NCBI RefSeq assembly: GCF_020150455.1
Contig: NZ_CP083740.1
Span: 3,162,001-3,226,000, forward strand
Direction of reading: 5' to 3'
Length of the DNA: 64,000 nucleotides
Source of the DNA: Bremerella sp. TYQ1
Lineage (GTDB): Bacteria > Planctomycetota > Planctomycetia > Pirellulales > Pirellulaceae
Part shown: positions 9,938-18,855 of the stretch, piece after piece
Layout of the letters: each line of letters starts with the position of its first letter
Position numbering within the stretch: the first letter of the stretch is position 1
Made by a program: the position numbers and the translations under genes
The notes under the pieces: model-generated
Told to the model about the DNA's origin: nothing
What the model saw: only the letters and a program-made list of their open reading frames with translations
Database searches by the model: none

Positions 9938-11776
9938 ATGTCGGAGTGTCGTTATCAGTATGACGTTATCGTCGTAGGAGCCGGGCACGCAGGTACCGAG
10001 GCGGCCATGGCGGCTGCGCGTTTGGGGGCGAAAACAGCCCTACTGACGACCAATCTCGATACGGTTGCGCAAATGAGCTGCAATCCGGCGATCGGCGGGA
10101 TTGCCAAAGGACAGATCGTCCGCGAAATCGACGCCATGGGTGGTGTCATGGGGGAAGCGATCGACGCGACAGGAATTCAGTTCCGACTGCTCAATCGCCG
10201 CAAAGGCCCCGCGATGCACAGTCCGAGAGCTCAAGCGGACAAGAAGGCTTACCAGTTTTGGGTGAAGCTGGCTGTCGAAGATCAAGCCAATCTCGACTTA
10301 CGGCAAGAGATCGTTAGCGATCTGCTGACCGAAGAAGTCGACGGCAAACAGCGAATCACCGGCGTCAGTGTTCATGGTGGAGCAATCTACGCTGCTCCCT
10401 GCGTGGTGCTTACGACCGGGACGTTTCTATCGGCCATCATGCATACCGGCGAAACCAAAACGCCTGGCGGTCGTGGCGGCGAAGGGACCTCCAGCGGAAT
10501 CAGTAGTGCACTAAATCGATTGGGCTTTCGTCTCGATCGATTCAAGACCGGCACGCCGGCTCGCTTGAACTATAACTCGATCGATTTCGCCAACGTTGAA
10601 CTCCAACCAGGCGATGAAGATCCCCAGGCATTCTCGTACTTGACCGAGAAGCTAACGCTGGAGCAGATGCCCTGCCACATCACGTATACCAATGAAAAAG
10701 TCCACGACTTAATCCGCGCCAATCTTCATCGTGCTCCGATGTATAGCGGCGAGATCGAATCGCGCGGCCCACGTTATTGCCCCAGCATCGAAGACAAAGT
10801 GGTACGATTCGCCGATAAGGATCGGCATCAGTTGTTTCTCGAACCAGAAGGCTTCAACACCCGCGAAGTTTACGTCAACGGTATCTCGACGAGCCTTCCT
10901 CGTGACGTCCAGGACGAGATGTTCAAGCTGATCCCAGGGCTCGAGCACGCTCAGATCATGCGGTATGGGTACGCTGTCGAATACGACTTTTGCCCTCCCG
11001 ACCAACTCTGGCCGTCACTGCAAACCAAAGATGTCGGCGGACTTTACTTTGCCGGGCAAATCAACGGCACGACCGGCTATGAAGAAGCGGCCGCTCAAGG
11101 GCTGATGGCCGGAATCAATGCGGCACTGGAAGGACGAGGCGAAGAGCCATTAGTTCTCGGCCGCGAACAAGCTTATATCGGTGTATTGATCGACGACTTA
11201 GTCACGTGCGGGGTCGACGAGCCGTACCGTATGTTCACCAGCCGGGCCGAACATCGTTTGATGCTCCGACAAGACAACGCCGACCGCCGCCTAACGCCGC
11301 TGGCCCACGAGCGTGGTTTAATTCAGCCGCAGCGCTGGGAACGATTCCAAAAGAAGCAGTCCCAGATCGATTCCGCCATGGAAACGCTCGGCTCAACGCG
11401 ACACCAGGGTAATCTTCTGTCGAGTATTCTTAAGCGGAACGATTCGACCTGGGAGCAAGTCTGCGAATTGGCACCTGCTTTATGTGATATCTCCGACGAA
11501 GCAGCACTTCAGGTCACCTACGACATCCGCTATGAAGGTTACATTGCCCGGCAGCAAGTCGAAGTCGAGCGTCAGAAGCGACTCTCGCACAAACGAATTC
11601 CAGAATCTTTCGACTTCGCGCGACTCACACAAATGCGGACCGAAGCGCGGGAAAAGCTTGGCCAGATTCGTCCCACCTCGGTCGCTCAGGCCGAACGAAT
11701 CAGCGGGATTACCCCTTCGGACATCGCGTTGCTACTGGTTTATCTCGACGGACGGATGGGGCCGAAATCCTCCTAA
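9938..11776 (+). CDS. mnmG: tRNA uridine-5-carboxymethylaminomethyl modification enzyme MnmG (GidA)
   Basis: FAD- and NADH-dependent partner of MnmE that installs the (carboxymethyl)aminomethyl group at the wobble uridine of certain tRNAs. 612 residues, close to the usual length. The FAD motif is [14 protein letters not shown], followed by [11 protein letters not shown] and IDAMGG. The central VLTTGTFL and PGGRGGE segments and the C-terminal YIARQ and [14 protein letters not shown] helices are all family hallmarks. I chose ATG 9938, which has AAGGTG just upstream, over a TTG at 9923. It is divergent from the nucleosidase gene. mnmE is not in the window. Confidence 0.96.
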   Translation: MSECRYQYDVIVVGAGHAGTEAAMAAARLGAKTALLTTNLDTVAQMSCNPAIGGIAKGQIVREIDAMGGVMGEAIDATGIQFRLLNRRKGPAMHSPRAQADKKAYQFWVKLAVEDQANLDLRQEIVSDLLTEEVDGKQRITGVSVHGGAIYAAPCVVLTTGTFLSAIMHTGETKTPGGRGGEGTSSGISSALNRLGFRLDRFKTGTPARLNYNSIDFANVELQPGDEDPQAFSYLTEKLTLEQMPCHITYTNEKVHDLIRANLHRAPMYSGEIESRGPRYCPSIEDKVVRFADKDRHQLFLEPEGFNTREVYVNGISTSLPRDVQDEMFKLIPGLEHAQIMRYGYAVEYDFCPPDQLWPSLQTKDVGGLYFAGQINGTTGYEEAAAQGLMAGINAALEGRGEEPLVLGREQAYIGVLIDDLVTCGVDEPYRMFTSRAEHRLMLRQDNADRRLTPLAHERGLIQPQRWERFQKKQSQIDSAMETLGSTRHQGNLLSSILKRNDSTWEQVCELAPALCDISDEAALQVTYDIRYEGYIARQQVEVERQKRLSHKRIPESFDFARLTQMRTEAREKLGQIRPTSVAQAERISGITPSDIALLLVYLDGRMGPKSS

Positions 11777-12206
11777 CTTGGGGAATCCGATAGAGTTGCT
11801 ATCACTAGCTTGCCATCAAAGCAGGCCGAAAATTAGCCACGAACGGGCTTGTAACGTTTTCGATTGTGATTAGGCAAAATATTGACCAACGAACCGCTTT
11901 GAGTCGCAAAGCGTTATCGGTGCTTAAGTTACGACATCCACATCAATCTTGACGTGGCATTCTGGGACGATATAATTCCGGCATCTGGCAAATTCGGTAA
12001 ACAGGGTATATCCGGATGAAGAGCGGAAATACTCATTTATCGTGGGGTGGAACGATTACACACCTTCCAGAAAATCAGAGTTTTAAACGGGATGTACTCG
12101 TTTGACAGGGATGCGCAGAGCGCGAGGATGCTCAGAAAACCGTGGCGGCCTCCAACCTCACTTATCGCATTGGTTGCCCAACACGCTAGGGATAGGATGA
12201 CAGCAC
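11777..12206. other. 430-base intergenic region with a promoter and a long leader
   Basis: No open frame here looks coding. The region contains a good sigma-70-type promoter (11949-11976) and then about 230 bases before the response regulator. I see no convincing terminator after mnmG, only AT-rich sequence around 11855-11885. Confidence 0.6.
11949..11976 (+). promoter_or_regulatory. Sigma-70-like promoter upstream of the response regulator
   Basis: TTGACG at 11949-11954 and a consensus TATAAT at 11971-11976, 16 bases apart. The start site would be near 11983, leaving an untranslated leader of about 220 bases before ATG 12207. Confidence 0.6.
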
Positions 12207-12785
12207 ATGAAAACAGTCTTTACCACCGGTGAAGCAGCGAAGATCTGCAAGGTCAGCCAACAGACCATCATTCGTTGCTTCGACTCGGGGCAATTGAAAG
12301 GATTTCGCGTCCCTGGCAGCCGGTTCCGACGCATCCCGCGCGATCAGCTGTACAACTTTATGCGTGAAAACGGCATCCCGACCGATGCCCTGGAAAGTGG
12401 CAAACGCAAAGCTTTGATCGTTGACGACGACGTCGACTTGGTCGAACTGTTGGTCGACGCATTCGAACGCGATGGCCGTTTCGAGCTGCGAACTGCCAAC
12501 AACGGTTTCGATGCCGGCATGCTGGTCAAGGAATTTCATCCTGACATCGTCGTGCTGGATATCATGCTGCCCGATATTAATGGTAAGGAAGTCTGCCAGC
12601 GCGTCCGCATGGACAAGACGATGGAAGACGTCAAAATCCTTTGCATCTCAGGCATGATCGAGCAAGACAAAGTCGCCGATCTGATGGCATGCGGAGCCAA
12701 TGAATTCATGCAGAAGCCTTTCTCTGTCGAAGCACTCGTCGACAAGGCTTGCAACATGCTGGACATGGAATCGGTAAATTCCTAG
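12207..12785 (+). CDS. Response regulator with N-terminal excisionase/MerR-like HTH
   Basis: 192 residues in an inverted domain order. Residues 5-50 form a winged-HTH of the excisionase/HTH_17 type (TTGEAAKICKVSQQTIIRCFDSG, with RFRRIPRDQL as the wing). Residues 67-190 form a receiver domain with the acidic pocket Asp73-75, phospho-acceptor Asp118 (VVLDIMLPD), Ser149 (CISG) and Lys170 (MQKPF). DNA binding at the N-terminus and phosphorylation at the C-terminus is opposite to OmpR or NarL proteins. A soluble kinase lies 2.4 kb downstream beyond three membrane proteins and is a plausible partner. The gene is preceded by a long leader. Confidence 0.9.
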   Translation: MKTVFTTGEAAKICKVSQQTIIRCFDSGQLKGFRVPGSRFRRIPRDQLYNFMRENGIPTDALESGKRKALIVDDDVDLVELLVDAFERDGRFELRTANNGFDAGMLVKEFHPDIVVLDIMLPDINGKEVCQRVRMDKTMEDVKILCISGMIEQDKVADLMACGANEFMQKPFSVEALVDKACNMLDMESVNS

Positions 12786-12814
12786 TTCTAAAGAGTTGCC
12801 TGGCAACCTTCTTT

Positions 12815-12842
12815 GGGGCAAACTGAGTCTTTCAGTTGCCCC
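12815..12842 (+). terminator. Hairpin after the response regulator gene
   Basis: GGGGCAAACTGA (12815-12826) can pair with TCAGTTGCCCC (12832-12842) apart from one bulged base. No T-run follows, so it may be an mRNA-stabilising or attenuating hairpin rather than a true terminator. Confidence 0.45.
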
Positions 12843-12985
12843 GTCACTGGCGGCAGCCCTCGTCTGAGCCTCTTTGGCTCTCCCCTGCCCCAAGGAATCC
12901 TCATGCCTATTCTGCTGCGGATAATGCGTCCCGTTTTAATCGCCGCATGCGCTGGGATTCTGTCGGAACTGCGGACCGAACGCCC

Positions 12986-13651
12986 ATGAAACCAGACTTG
13001 CCATTCACTCTGAAGCCCAATCACTTGCTCGCGTTCGTTTTGGCGTTTGCTGGGCTCGTTGCTTTCGGGATCGGTGGCAATGACTTAACACTATGGCTTA
13101 GTGGCACGCAAAGCCCGCTTCGCGTCACGCTCGAGACACTCGGCTCGTCGCCTGATCCATCCAACGTTCACGTGACGATCACCGACTTCGAGTTTCCTGA
13201 CACGATTGTCACGGAAACGGTCCGGCGCAAAGTCCAAACCGTTTGGATCCCCTTGCAACTGCCAGGCTCGACGAAGTACTCGCAACAAACGAATTATCCC
13301 GTCATTGTTCGCGTCGACAACTTTGAAGACTACCAGAAGCGCCTCGACGAATTAGTCACTCGAACCGAACTAACGGGCGTGATCACCAGCGGCGTCGTCG
13401 GTATCGATAAATACACACGTGCCGAACTGCTTCGTGCGACCAATCAACTGCATTTTGAAGACGCGATTGTGATCAACGTCGATCGCGGCTTTCCCCAAAC
13501 CAAATCAATCGTCATCGCCCTTCTGCTAGGCGCCGGTTTTTGGCTTGTTGCCGCCCACGCATTTTTCTCGCGGCCGTACCGATCGGACGAAGAGGAAGAA
13601 TCGGAGGACGGCGAGTTCCAGTCGTCAGGACGATCCAACCCTTATCTCTAG
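12986..13651 (+). CDS. Membrane-anchored protein, first of three tandem paralogs
   Basis: 221 residues with start at ATG 12986; an upstream ATG at 12947 is possible. A first membrane helix (residues 14-36), an extracytoplasmic domain of about 140 residues, a second helix (about 173-193) and an acidic, Ser-rich tail. The domain repeats features of the next two genes: a VTLETL strand, an N-V-H-V-T-I-T-D-F-E-F strand, a VWIPLQL strand, a TELTGV segment and a closing D-x-G-F-P just before helix 2. I do not recognise the family. Position between a regulator and a kinase suggests a shared sensing or envelope role, which is inference. Confidence 0.75.
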   Translation: MKPDLPFTLKPNHLLAFVLAFAGLVAFGIGGNDLTLWLSGTQSPLRVTLETLGSSPDPSNVHVTITDFEFPDTIVTETVRRKVQTVWIPLQLPGSTKYSQQTNYPVIVRVDNFEDYQKRLDELVTRTELTGVITSGVVGIDKYTRAELLRATNQLHFEDAIVINVDRGFPQTKSIVIALLLGAGFWLVAAHAFFSRPYRSDEEEESEDGEFQSSGRSNPYL

Positions 13652-13672
13652 TCGACCCAGGCAACTGTTCCC

Positions 13673-14317
13673 ATGGCATATGTCCGCGTTTTTCTTGGCA
13701 TCATCGGATTCGGTTTCTGTATCGCCGCGTTGATGCAGTTCACGACTTGGATAAAAGGAACTGCCGAGCCAGAAGTAGTCACACTACGGCAGTTGGCATC
13801 CGATGATCGCCCGAACAATATTCATCTCACGGTAACCGATTTTGTCTTTCAGTCGGAATACATCCAAGGCGGCATCACCAAGAACAGCATCTCCGAAGCT
13901 TGGATTCCGATGCTCGTTGTCGAGGAAGATGGCTCGTTCACCTCGCCAGAGCGACCGGTGATCGCGCATGTTGACCACATCCAAGACGATGCGAAGTACC
14001 TGGACGAAGTCTTCTTACGAACAGAAGTCACTGGCCTTGTGGCCAACCGTCTCGATGCACTCGATGCCCGTGAAAGAGCCCACCTGCGGGACGTAACCGA
14101 CAACGCGAATCTCACACAGGCAATCGTTCTTAACATCGATGAAAAATTCCCCTCGCTGTTTGCAATCTTGGGCTTCGTAACGCTCGGCAGCATCTTAATT
14201 GCCATTTGCATCTGGCTTTCCCTCAAAGCGGCCAACCAACCGGAAGAAGTTACGGAAATACCGTCGATGAAAGAATTTCAAGCAACTTCGCGTGGCAACT
14301 CCCATGGAATCGATTAA
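13673..14317 (+). CDS. Membrane-anchored protein, second tandem paralog
   Basis: 214 residues. Helices at 5-25 and about 161-183 flank an extracytoplasmic domain with the same landmarks as its neighbours: VVTLRQLASD, NNIHLTVTDFVF, EAWIPMLVV, RTEVTGLV, and ending NIDEKFPS. It starts 21 bases after the first paralog, suggesting one transcript. Identity to the neighbours appears modest outside the landmarks, so duplication is not recent. Function unknown. Confidence 0.75.
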   Translation: MAYVRVFLGIIGFGFCIAALMQFTTWIKGTAEPEVVTLRQLASDDRPNNIHLTVTDFVFQSEYIQGGITKNSISEAWIPMLVVEEDGSFTSPERPVIAHVDHIQDDAKYLDEVFLRTEVTGLVANRLDALDARERAHLRDVTDNANLTQAIVLNIDEKFPSLFAILGFVTLGSILIAICIWLSLKAANQPEEVTEIPSMKEFQATSRGNSHGID

Positions 14318-14433
14318 CGTGCGGACTCCCGTCCCCCATGCGTCTGCCTTGGCAGAATGCCCCTCCTCCTGACTCACTCCTTCAAGTTGATTTTCCGACT
14401 AGATTCACATCATCCCTCAACAGGAATTCACGT

Positions 14434-15051
14434 ATGCGCAATGCTCTTCTGCGTCCCTTGCTCAACATGGGTGGCTTTTTTGTATTGGCCCTCGGTTTGG
14501 TCGCCATCTACTTTGGCTTTCTCAACTCGTCCGTCTACGTCGGCGGCTGGTCGACTCCCAAAGAGATTACGCTTGAAGAACTCGATGCGTCAGGCTCGAT
14601 TTCCAGTAACCATGTCACGCTGACCGGCTATGACTTTCCAATTCGATACATCTCAAATTATTCCGGAGAAGCTTGGATCCCGCTAAGAGTTCAGACAGAA
14701 AAAGGAGGTTCCAAGCCTACCGAACATCCCATCATCCTCTATGTCACCAATGCCGATGACAAAGTCGAGGAACCAGCAGGCCTCGATTGGATCGGTACTT
14801 TTACCAGGTTCGACGAAGTCACCGAGCGCGAACAGTTGACAGGTATCCTTACCTATGGCGTGCCAGGCAGTAGCGGCAATCAGGCGCAAGAGCTTGGCGA
14901 TATCGTAAGGAATGGTTCGATAGACGACGCAATCACCTTGCAGGTCGATAAGCCATTCCCAGGATTCTTTGAATCGATTCCTTGCATGCTGGCCGGGATA
15001 CTGCTGGTGGGTGTCTCCGGCGTCATGTGGTTCTTTGGTAGTAGATTGTAG
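14434..15051 (+). CDS. Membrane-anchored protein, third tandem paralog
   Basis: 205 residues from ATG 14434, chosen because AGGA lies about eight bases upstream and the longer frame back to 14206 overlaps the preceding gene. Helices at 8-28 and about 180-202 flank the domain with EITLEELDAS, SNHVTLTGYDFPI, EAWIPLRV, REQLTGIL and LQVDKPFPG. Unlike the other two it has almost no cytoplasmic tail. Family unrecognised. Confidence 0.75.
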   Translation: MRNALLRPLLNMGGFFVLALGLVAIYFGFLNSSVYVGGWSTPKEITLEELDASGSISSNHVTLTGYDFPIRYISNYSGEAWIPLRVQTEKGGSKPTEHPIILYVTNADDKVEEPAGLDWIGTFTRFDEVTEREQLTGILTYGVPGSSGNQAQELGDIVRNGSIDDAITLQVDKPFPGFFESIPCMLAGILLVGVSGVMWFFGSRL

Positions 15052-15153
15052 GCCTTTAAAGGTCACAATTTGTCCGTATGAATTTCCGCGTTATCGACTA
15101 AGATAAGATCCAACTTTGGATTTGATTGTCGCTAATTGCTAAACCGTCGTCGC

Positions 15154-15903
15154 ATGGCCTCTCACGAAATGGAATCTTCTTCCGCGAACCGCTCGGATGA
15201 GAGCCGACAGCTGCGCGACGAGAAACTGAAAAGCCTCAAACGACTCGCGTATGGGGCCAGTCACGAGATCAATAATCCACTGGCAAACATCGCCAGCCGG
15301 GCTCAAGCCCTTCTGTTGGGTGAGAAAGATCCCGACCGCCGTCACGAACTGGCCACCATCTATGCTCAAGCGATGCGTGGCCACGAAATGATTGCCGACT
15401 TGATGCTTTTCGCGCGGCCCCCTGCTCCGCAGCTCGCGGAGTGTTCGCTTGACAGAATCGCGACCGATGCCGTTCAGCAAATGCAGTCTGCCGCCCAGCA
15501 GCAGCAAACGGACTTGAAGCTAGAGATTCCCAGCGAAACGACTACTTTGACGGCCGATGCCAATCTGTTGACGCTTGCCGCCGCGGCCCTGATTCGAAAC
15601 GCGCTGGAAGCCCTTAAGCATGGCGGGCAAGTAGAAGTCACGTTGGCTGCCGACGAAGAAGTTGCCACGTTGGCCGTTCAAGACGATGGCCCTGGCATCG
15701 CGGACGAAATGGCAGACGTGGTATTCGATCCGTTCCACAGTGGACGGGAAGCTGGCCGCGGATTGGGCTTTGGCCTAACGAAGTGCTGGACCATTGCCAA
15801 AGCACACGGCGGCGACACCTACGTCGATACCGCGTTTGGTCCCGGGGCGAGGATCGTCCTTGAAATTCCTTTGCATCCGAAAATCAACAACGAGAGTGAG
15901 TAA
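15154..15903 (+). CDS. Soluble sensor histidine kinase
   Basis: 249 residues with only the transmitter core: a short N-terminal coil, dimerisation/phospho-acceptor helix with His37 (YGASHEINNPLANI), N box LIRNALEALKHGG, G1 box VQDDGPGIAD, F box VFDPFHSGR and G2 box GRGLGFGL. No membrane helix or recognisable sensor domain precedes it, so input must come through a partner. The upstream membrane paralogs are candidates. An in-frame TTG at 15136 is an alternative start. The next gene begins three bases after the stop. The likely partner is the HTH-receiver protein at 12207. Confidence 0.9.
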   Translation: MASHEMESSSANRSDESRQLRDEKLKSLKRLAYGASHEINNPLANIASRAQALLLGEKDPDRRHELATIYAQAMRGHEMIADLMLFARPPAPQLAECSLDRIATDAVQQMQSAAQQQQTDLKLEIPSETTTLTADANLLTLAAAALIRNALEALKHGGQVEVTLAADEEVATLAVQDDGPGIADEMADVVFDPFHSGREAGRGLGFGLTKCWTIAKAHGGDTYVDTAFGPGARIVLEIPLHPKINNESE

Positions 15904-15906
15904 CGG

Positions 15907-17553
15907 ATGGATCCACACCCGTTCGGCTGGCTGAGCTTGGTTCCCCCATTGGTTGCGATTGCCCTGGCAATCCTCACTCGACAAACCCTCATTTCGCTGC
16001 TGATCGGCATCATCTCTGGGGCCATCATTTTGCAAGATGGCAACGTCTTCGCCGGACTTTGGTCGACCGTGGCCGATTATCTTTGGCCAAAGCTGATCGC
16101 GGAAGACAAGCTGCAAGTCTATACATTCACCCTGTTGACCGGGGGGATGATCGGTTTGGTCTCTGCCTCCGGCGGCATGCGAGGGCTGGTGAATCTTATC
16201 GTTCCCTTCGCCAACACGCGTTCAAAGGGGCAAGTTACCAGTTGGTTGATGGGCCTGGTCATCTTCATCGACGACTACGCCAACATGCTGCTGCTCGGCG
16301 GAACACTGCGTCAAATCACCGACCGTTTGAAGATCTCCCGCGAGAAGCTCGCTTACATCGTCGACTCGACGGCCGCTCCTGTCTCCGGTTTAGCCATTGT
16401 TTCGACTTGGGTCGCGACCGAGATCAACTACATCGAAGAAGGCATCAACCAGATCAGCGGCGAGAACAAACCAGACGCGTTCCTGCTGTTCCTGCAAAGC
16501 ATCCCCTACCGCTTTTACACGCTTTGGGCGCTGCTATTGGTCCCACTGGTGGCGGTCCTTAAACGAGACATGGGACCAATGGTTAAAGCGGAAGTTACTG
16601 CATTGACCGAGCCGGAAATCGCGGATGAAACCAATCCAGCCGCGGACAAGTTGCCGCAAACATCGAGTTGGCTTAACGCCGCCATTCCAATCGGCGTGAT
16701 GCTGACGGTCGTGATTGGCTTTCTTTATTACACTGGTTTCACCACGGCCACAGAAGAAGGCATCGCCGATCCGTCCCTGCTGCAAATCTTCGGCAATGGC
16801 GACTCCTATATTTCATTGTTGTACGGTTCGGCGATTGGGCTGATGGTTGCCATCGTCCAAATTGCTCCACAGCGTTTGCTTTCCGCCAAGCAGCTCGGCT
16901 GGGCCGTTTTGAAGGGCTTCTGGGCGATGGCTCCGGCCCTGTTCATCTTGTGGTTGGCAGCTTCCCTCGCGGCTCAAACAGAGCCCCCAACCATCGACGA
17001 AGCGACCGGGCAAATGACACTCAACGGCCTGAACACGGCGGGTTACCTCGAACAAATCTTGCGAGCCAATCTTTCGATCACCTTCCTGCCGACAATCATC
17101 TTCCTGATTGCTTCGGCGGTGGCATTTTCGACAGGTACCAGCTGGGGCACGATGGGAATCTTGGTTCCCCTTTCCGTTTCGCTGACTGCCAACATGCTGA
17201 CCGCCGGCGGTCAACCGCTCGACGTGTCCGATCCCATTCTGCTGACCGTTGTCGGAAGCGTCCTTGCTGGCGCGATCTTCGGCGATCACTGTTCACCGAT
17301 TTCTGACACGACCATCCTTTCCTCTCAAAGCTGTGGCTGTAACCATGTGGCGCACGTGCGAACGCAGATGCCGTATGCCCTGCTTGGTGCGGTCGCGTCG
17401 ATCGTTGCTGGTACGATTCCCGTCGCCCTTGGCCTGCCGGTGTTCTTCTGCCATATCTTGGGCGTTGGAGTACTCGTGGGAACACTCTTCCTTCTAGGCC
17501 GCAATCCAGAAACGATCGCCGCCGAAATGAAACAATCGCCCGATCCATCTTAG
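15907..17553 (+). CDS. Na+/H+ antiporter, NhaC family
   Basis: 548 residues and about 12 membrane helices. Diagnostic stretches are VIFIDDYANMLLLG around residue 120, DSTAAPVSGLAIVSTW, and the C-terminal GTSWGTMGILVPL and FGDHCSPISDTTILSS segments typical of NhaC/ion-transporter superfamily antiporters. It exports Na+ in exchange for protons at the inner membrane. It is three bases downstream of the kinase gene and is probably cotranscribed, hinting that the two-component system responds to ionic or pH conditions (inference). Malate/lactate variants exist in the wider family. Confidence 0.88.
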   Translation: MDPHPFGWLSLVPPLVAIALAILTRQTLISLLIGIISGAIILQDGNVFAGLWSTVADYLWPKLIAEDKLQVYTFTLLTGGMIGLVSASGGMRGLVNLIVPFANTRSKGQVTSWLMGLVIFIDDYANMLLLGGTLRQITDRLKISREKLAYIVDSTAAPVSGLAIVSTWVATEINYIEEGINQISGENKPDAFLLFLQSIPYRFYTLWALLLVPLVAVLKRDMGPMVKAEVTALTEPEIADETNPAADKLPQTSSWLNAAIPIGVMLTVVIGFLYYTGFTTATEEGIADPSLLQIFGNGDSYISLLYGSAIGLMVAIVQIAPQRLLSAKQLGWAVLKGFWAMAPALFILWLAASLAAQTEPPTIDEATGQMTLNGLNTAGYLEQILRANLSITFLPTIIFLIASAVAFSTGTSWGTMGILVPLSVSLTANMLTAGGQPLDVSDPILLTVVGSVLAGAIFGDHCSPISDTTILSSQSCGCNHVAHVRTQMPYALLGAVASIVAGTIPVALGLPVFFCHILGVGVLVGTLFLLGRNPETIAAEMKQSPDPS

Positions 17554-17894
17554 AATGGCAACGCGGCACGCTTCGTAAAGCGACCACGATTGGCCGACGA
17601 ACCCCCAGCCTGAGCATTTGCCCCTCCCGAATCTGCCAATCGCGTTGTAACTGTTACAAGATCGGCCGACTCGGCAAAGGTGACCTCTTGCTGGCACGGG
17701 CGTCATGCCCTTGTTTTTCAGCGCCTTTGGTTGGTTCGCAACCATCGGCAACGGTTCAACTTGCGCGATTGTGCTGGCAAGGCTATCTGGGGCTGCTATC
17801 AGGCCACTTTTCGCAAATGTTTGCTTTCTCGGCATAGCGGTTGCAAGATGAAAGAGCGTTCCCCAATGACCCTGTGAAAAGAAAAGAGGACCCC
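17554..17894. other. 341-base intergenic region
   Basis: No credible gene. The only clear structure is the 15-base palindrome at 17645-17659. A ribosome site AAAGAGGA lies at the right end before ATG 17895. Confidence 0.5.
17645..17659. promoter_or_regulatory. Perfect 15-base palindrome, possible operator
   Basis: TTGTAAC-T-GTTACAA is a perfect dyad around one central base, within the region upstream of the secreted protein at 17895. The length and symmetry suit a dimeric regulator. I see no second copy nearby. Confidence 0.4.
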
Positions 17895-18728
17895 ATGTTC
17901 AGGAAGACCACGCTTGCCGCCTGCGTTATGTTTGCGGCTCCGGCTCTCCTTTCCGCCCAGGAGCAGCCTGCAGTGAAATGGGTCGACGCCACCTACAACG
18001 AAAACCGTCCGATGACCCGCATGGCCGCTCCTGGTGATTTAAAAGAGCCAGGCGCAATCGAGCTTTCCTCCGCCAACGGAACAGCCAACCCATCGCAGGA
18101 TATCCAGCGTACGTCGGCTGTTACTCCAATAAACAACCAGTCGCAAAGCGTGCTGCGTACCTACGTCGGTCAACCAATCGAAAGCGAATCTCGCACTGTT
18201 GTCCAGTCGCAGTCGTCGGTCGTTGTCGAGAGCCCGCCACAAGAGACAATCGTGCAGTACTCTAACGAGCCTCGCACCATCGTGTACGACAATCCACAAC
18301 CGATGCCGCAGCAAGAGGTTCGCCGCGTTGAATACCCTGGGTACCAGACGCAAACGTCGTACTATGTCGAGCCAACCAATCCCAACCCTTGGCACACTAT
18401 CAACAATGGTGTTCAGCGAGTTCAGTACACCGCCCCGGCGACCTACTCCACTCCAATGACCACCACCGGCAATCCAGTTGTGGTCAATCGTCCGGTAACG
18501 ACCATCGCGTACAACAACCCTCCGGTAGTTCAAACGCCTGTGGTCACCGGCACGGTTCCCGTACCTAACGCCACCGTTTATCCCGTCGATCGCACATCGT
18601 TCCGCCCGGTGCTGCCGATCATCCCGATGAACAACAATTCGTACGTCGGCCGCGGTCTGCTGGGCCAGCCAAAGGTTTACACCGAAGGCCAGCCGATCCG
18701 CAACAGCTTGCGATACATCCTCCCATAA
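17895..18728 (+). CDS. Secreted Pro/Val/Thr/Asn-rich protein, function unknown
   Basis: 277 residues. Signal peptide of about 20 residues (MFRKTTLAACVMFAAPALLSAQ). The rest is low in helix-formers and rich in Pro, Val, Thr, Gln and Asn, with loosely repeated PVV-type and TPV-type segments (for example NPPVVQTPVVTGTVPVPN). There are no cysteines in the mature part, so no disulphides or haem. It is probably an extended wall or envelope protein. ATG 17895 follows AGAGGA closely. A strong terminator follows, so it is a single-gene unit. Confidence 0.75.
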   Translation: MFRKTTLAACVMFAAPALLSAQEQPAVKWVDATYNENRPMTRMAAPGDLKEPGAIELSSANGTANPSQDIQRTSAVTPINNQSQSVLRTYVGQPIESESRTVVQSQSSVVVESPPQETIVQYSNEPRTIVYDNPQPMPQQEVRRVEYPGYQTQTSYYVEPTNPNPWHTINNGVQRVQYTAPATYSTPMTTTGNPVVVNRPVTTIAYNNPPVVQTPVVTGTVPVPNATVYPVDRTSFRPVLPIIPMNNNSYVGRGLLGQPKVYTEGQPIRNSLRYILP

Positions 18729-18750
18729 CGACCCAATTCCCAGGAGGGCG

Positions 18751-18783
18751 AAGGGCGTTCCGATTTCGGGACGCCCTTTTTTT
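18751..18783 (+). terminator. Rho-independent terminator
   Basis: AAGGGCGT (18751-18758) pairs with ACGCCCTT (18771-18778), with a TCC/GGG inner stem and a loop around GATTTC; seven T residues end the element (18777-18783). Located after the secreted protein gene. Confidence 0.9.
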
Positions 18784-18855
18784 ATGGATAGTCTTCAGCA
18801 AAAAGGGCTGTCGCACTTGCTTTAAAGTGGAATGCCTGACCGTTGATTTCGCTCG

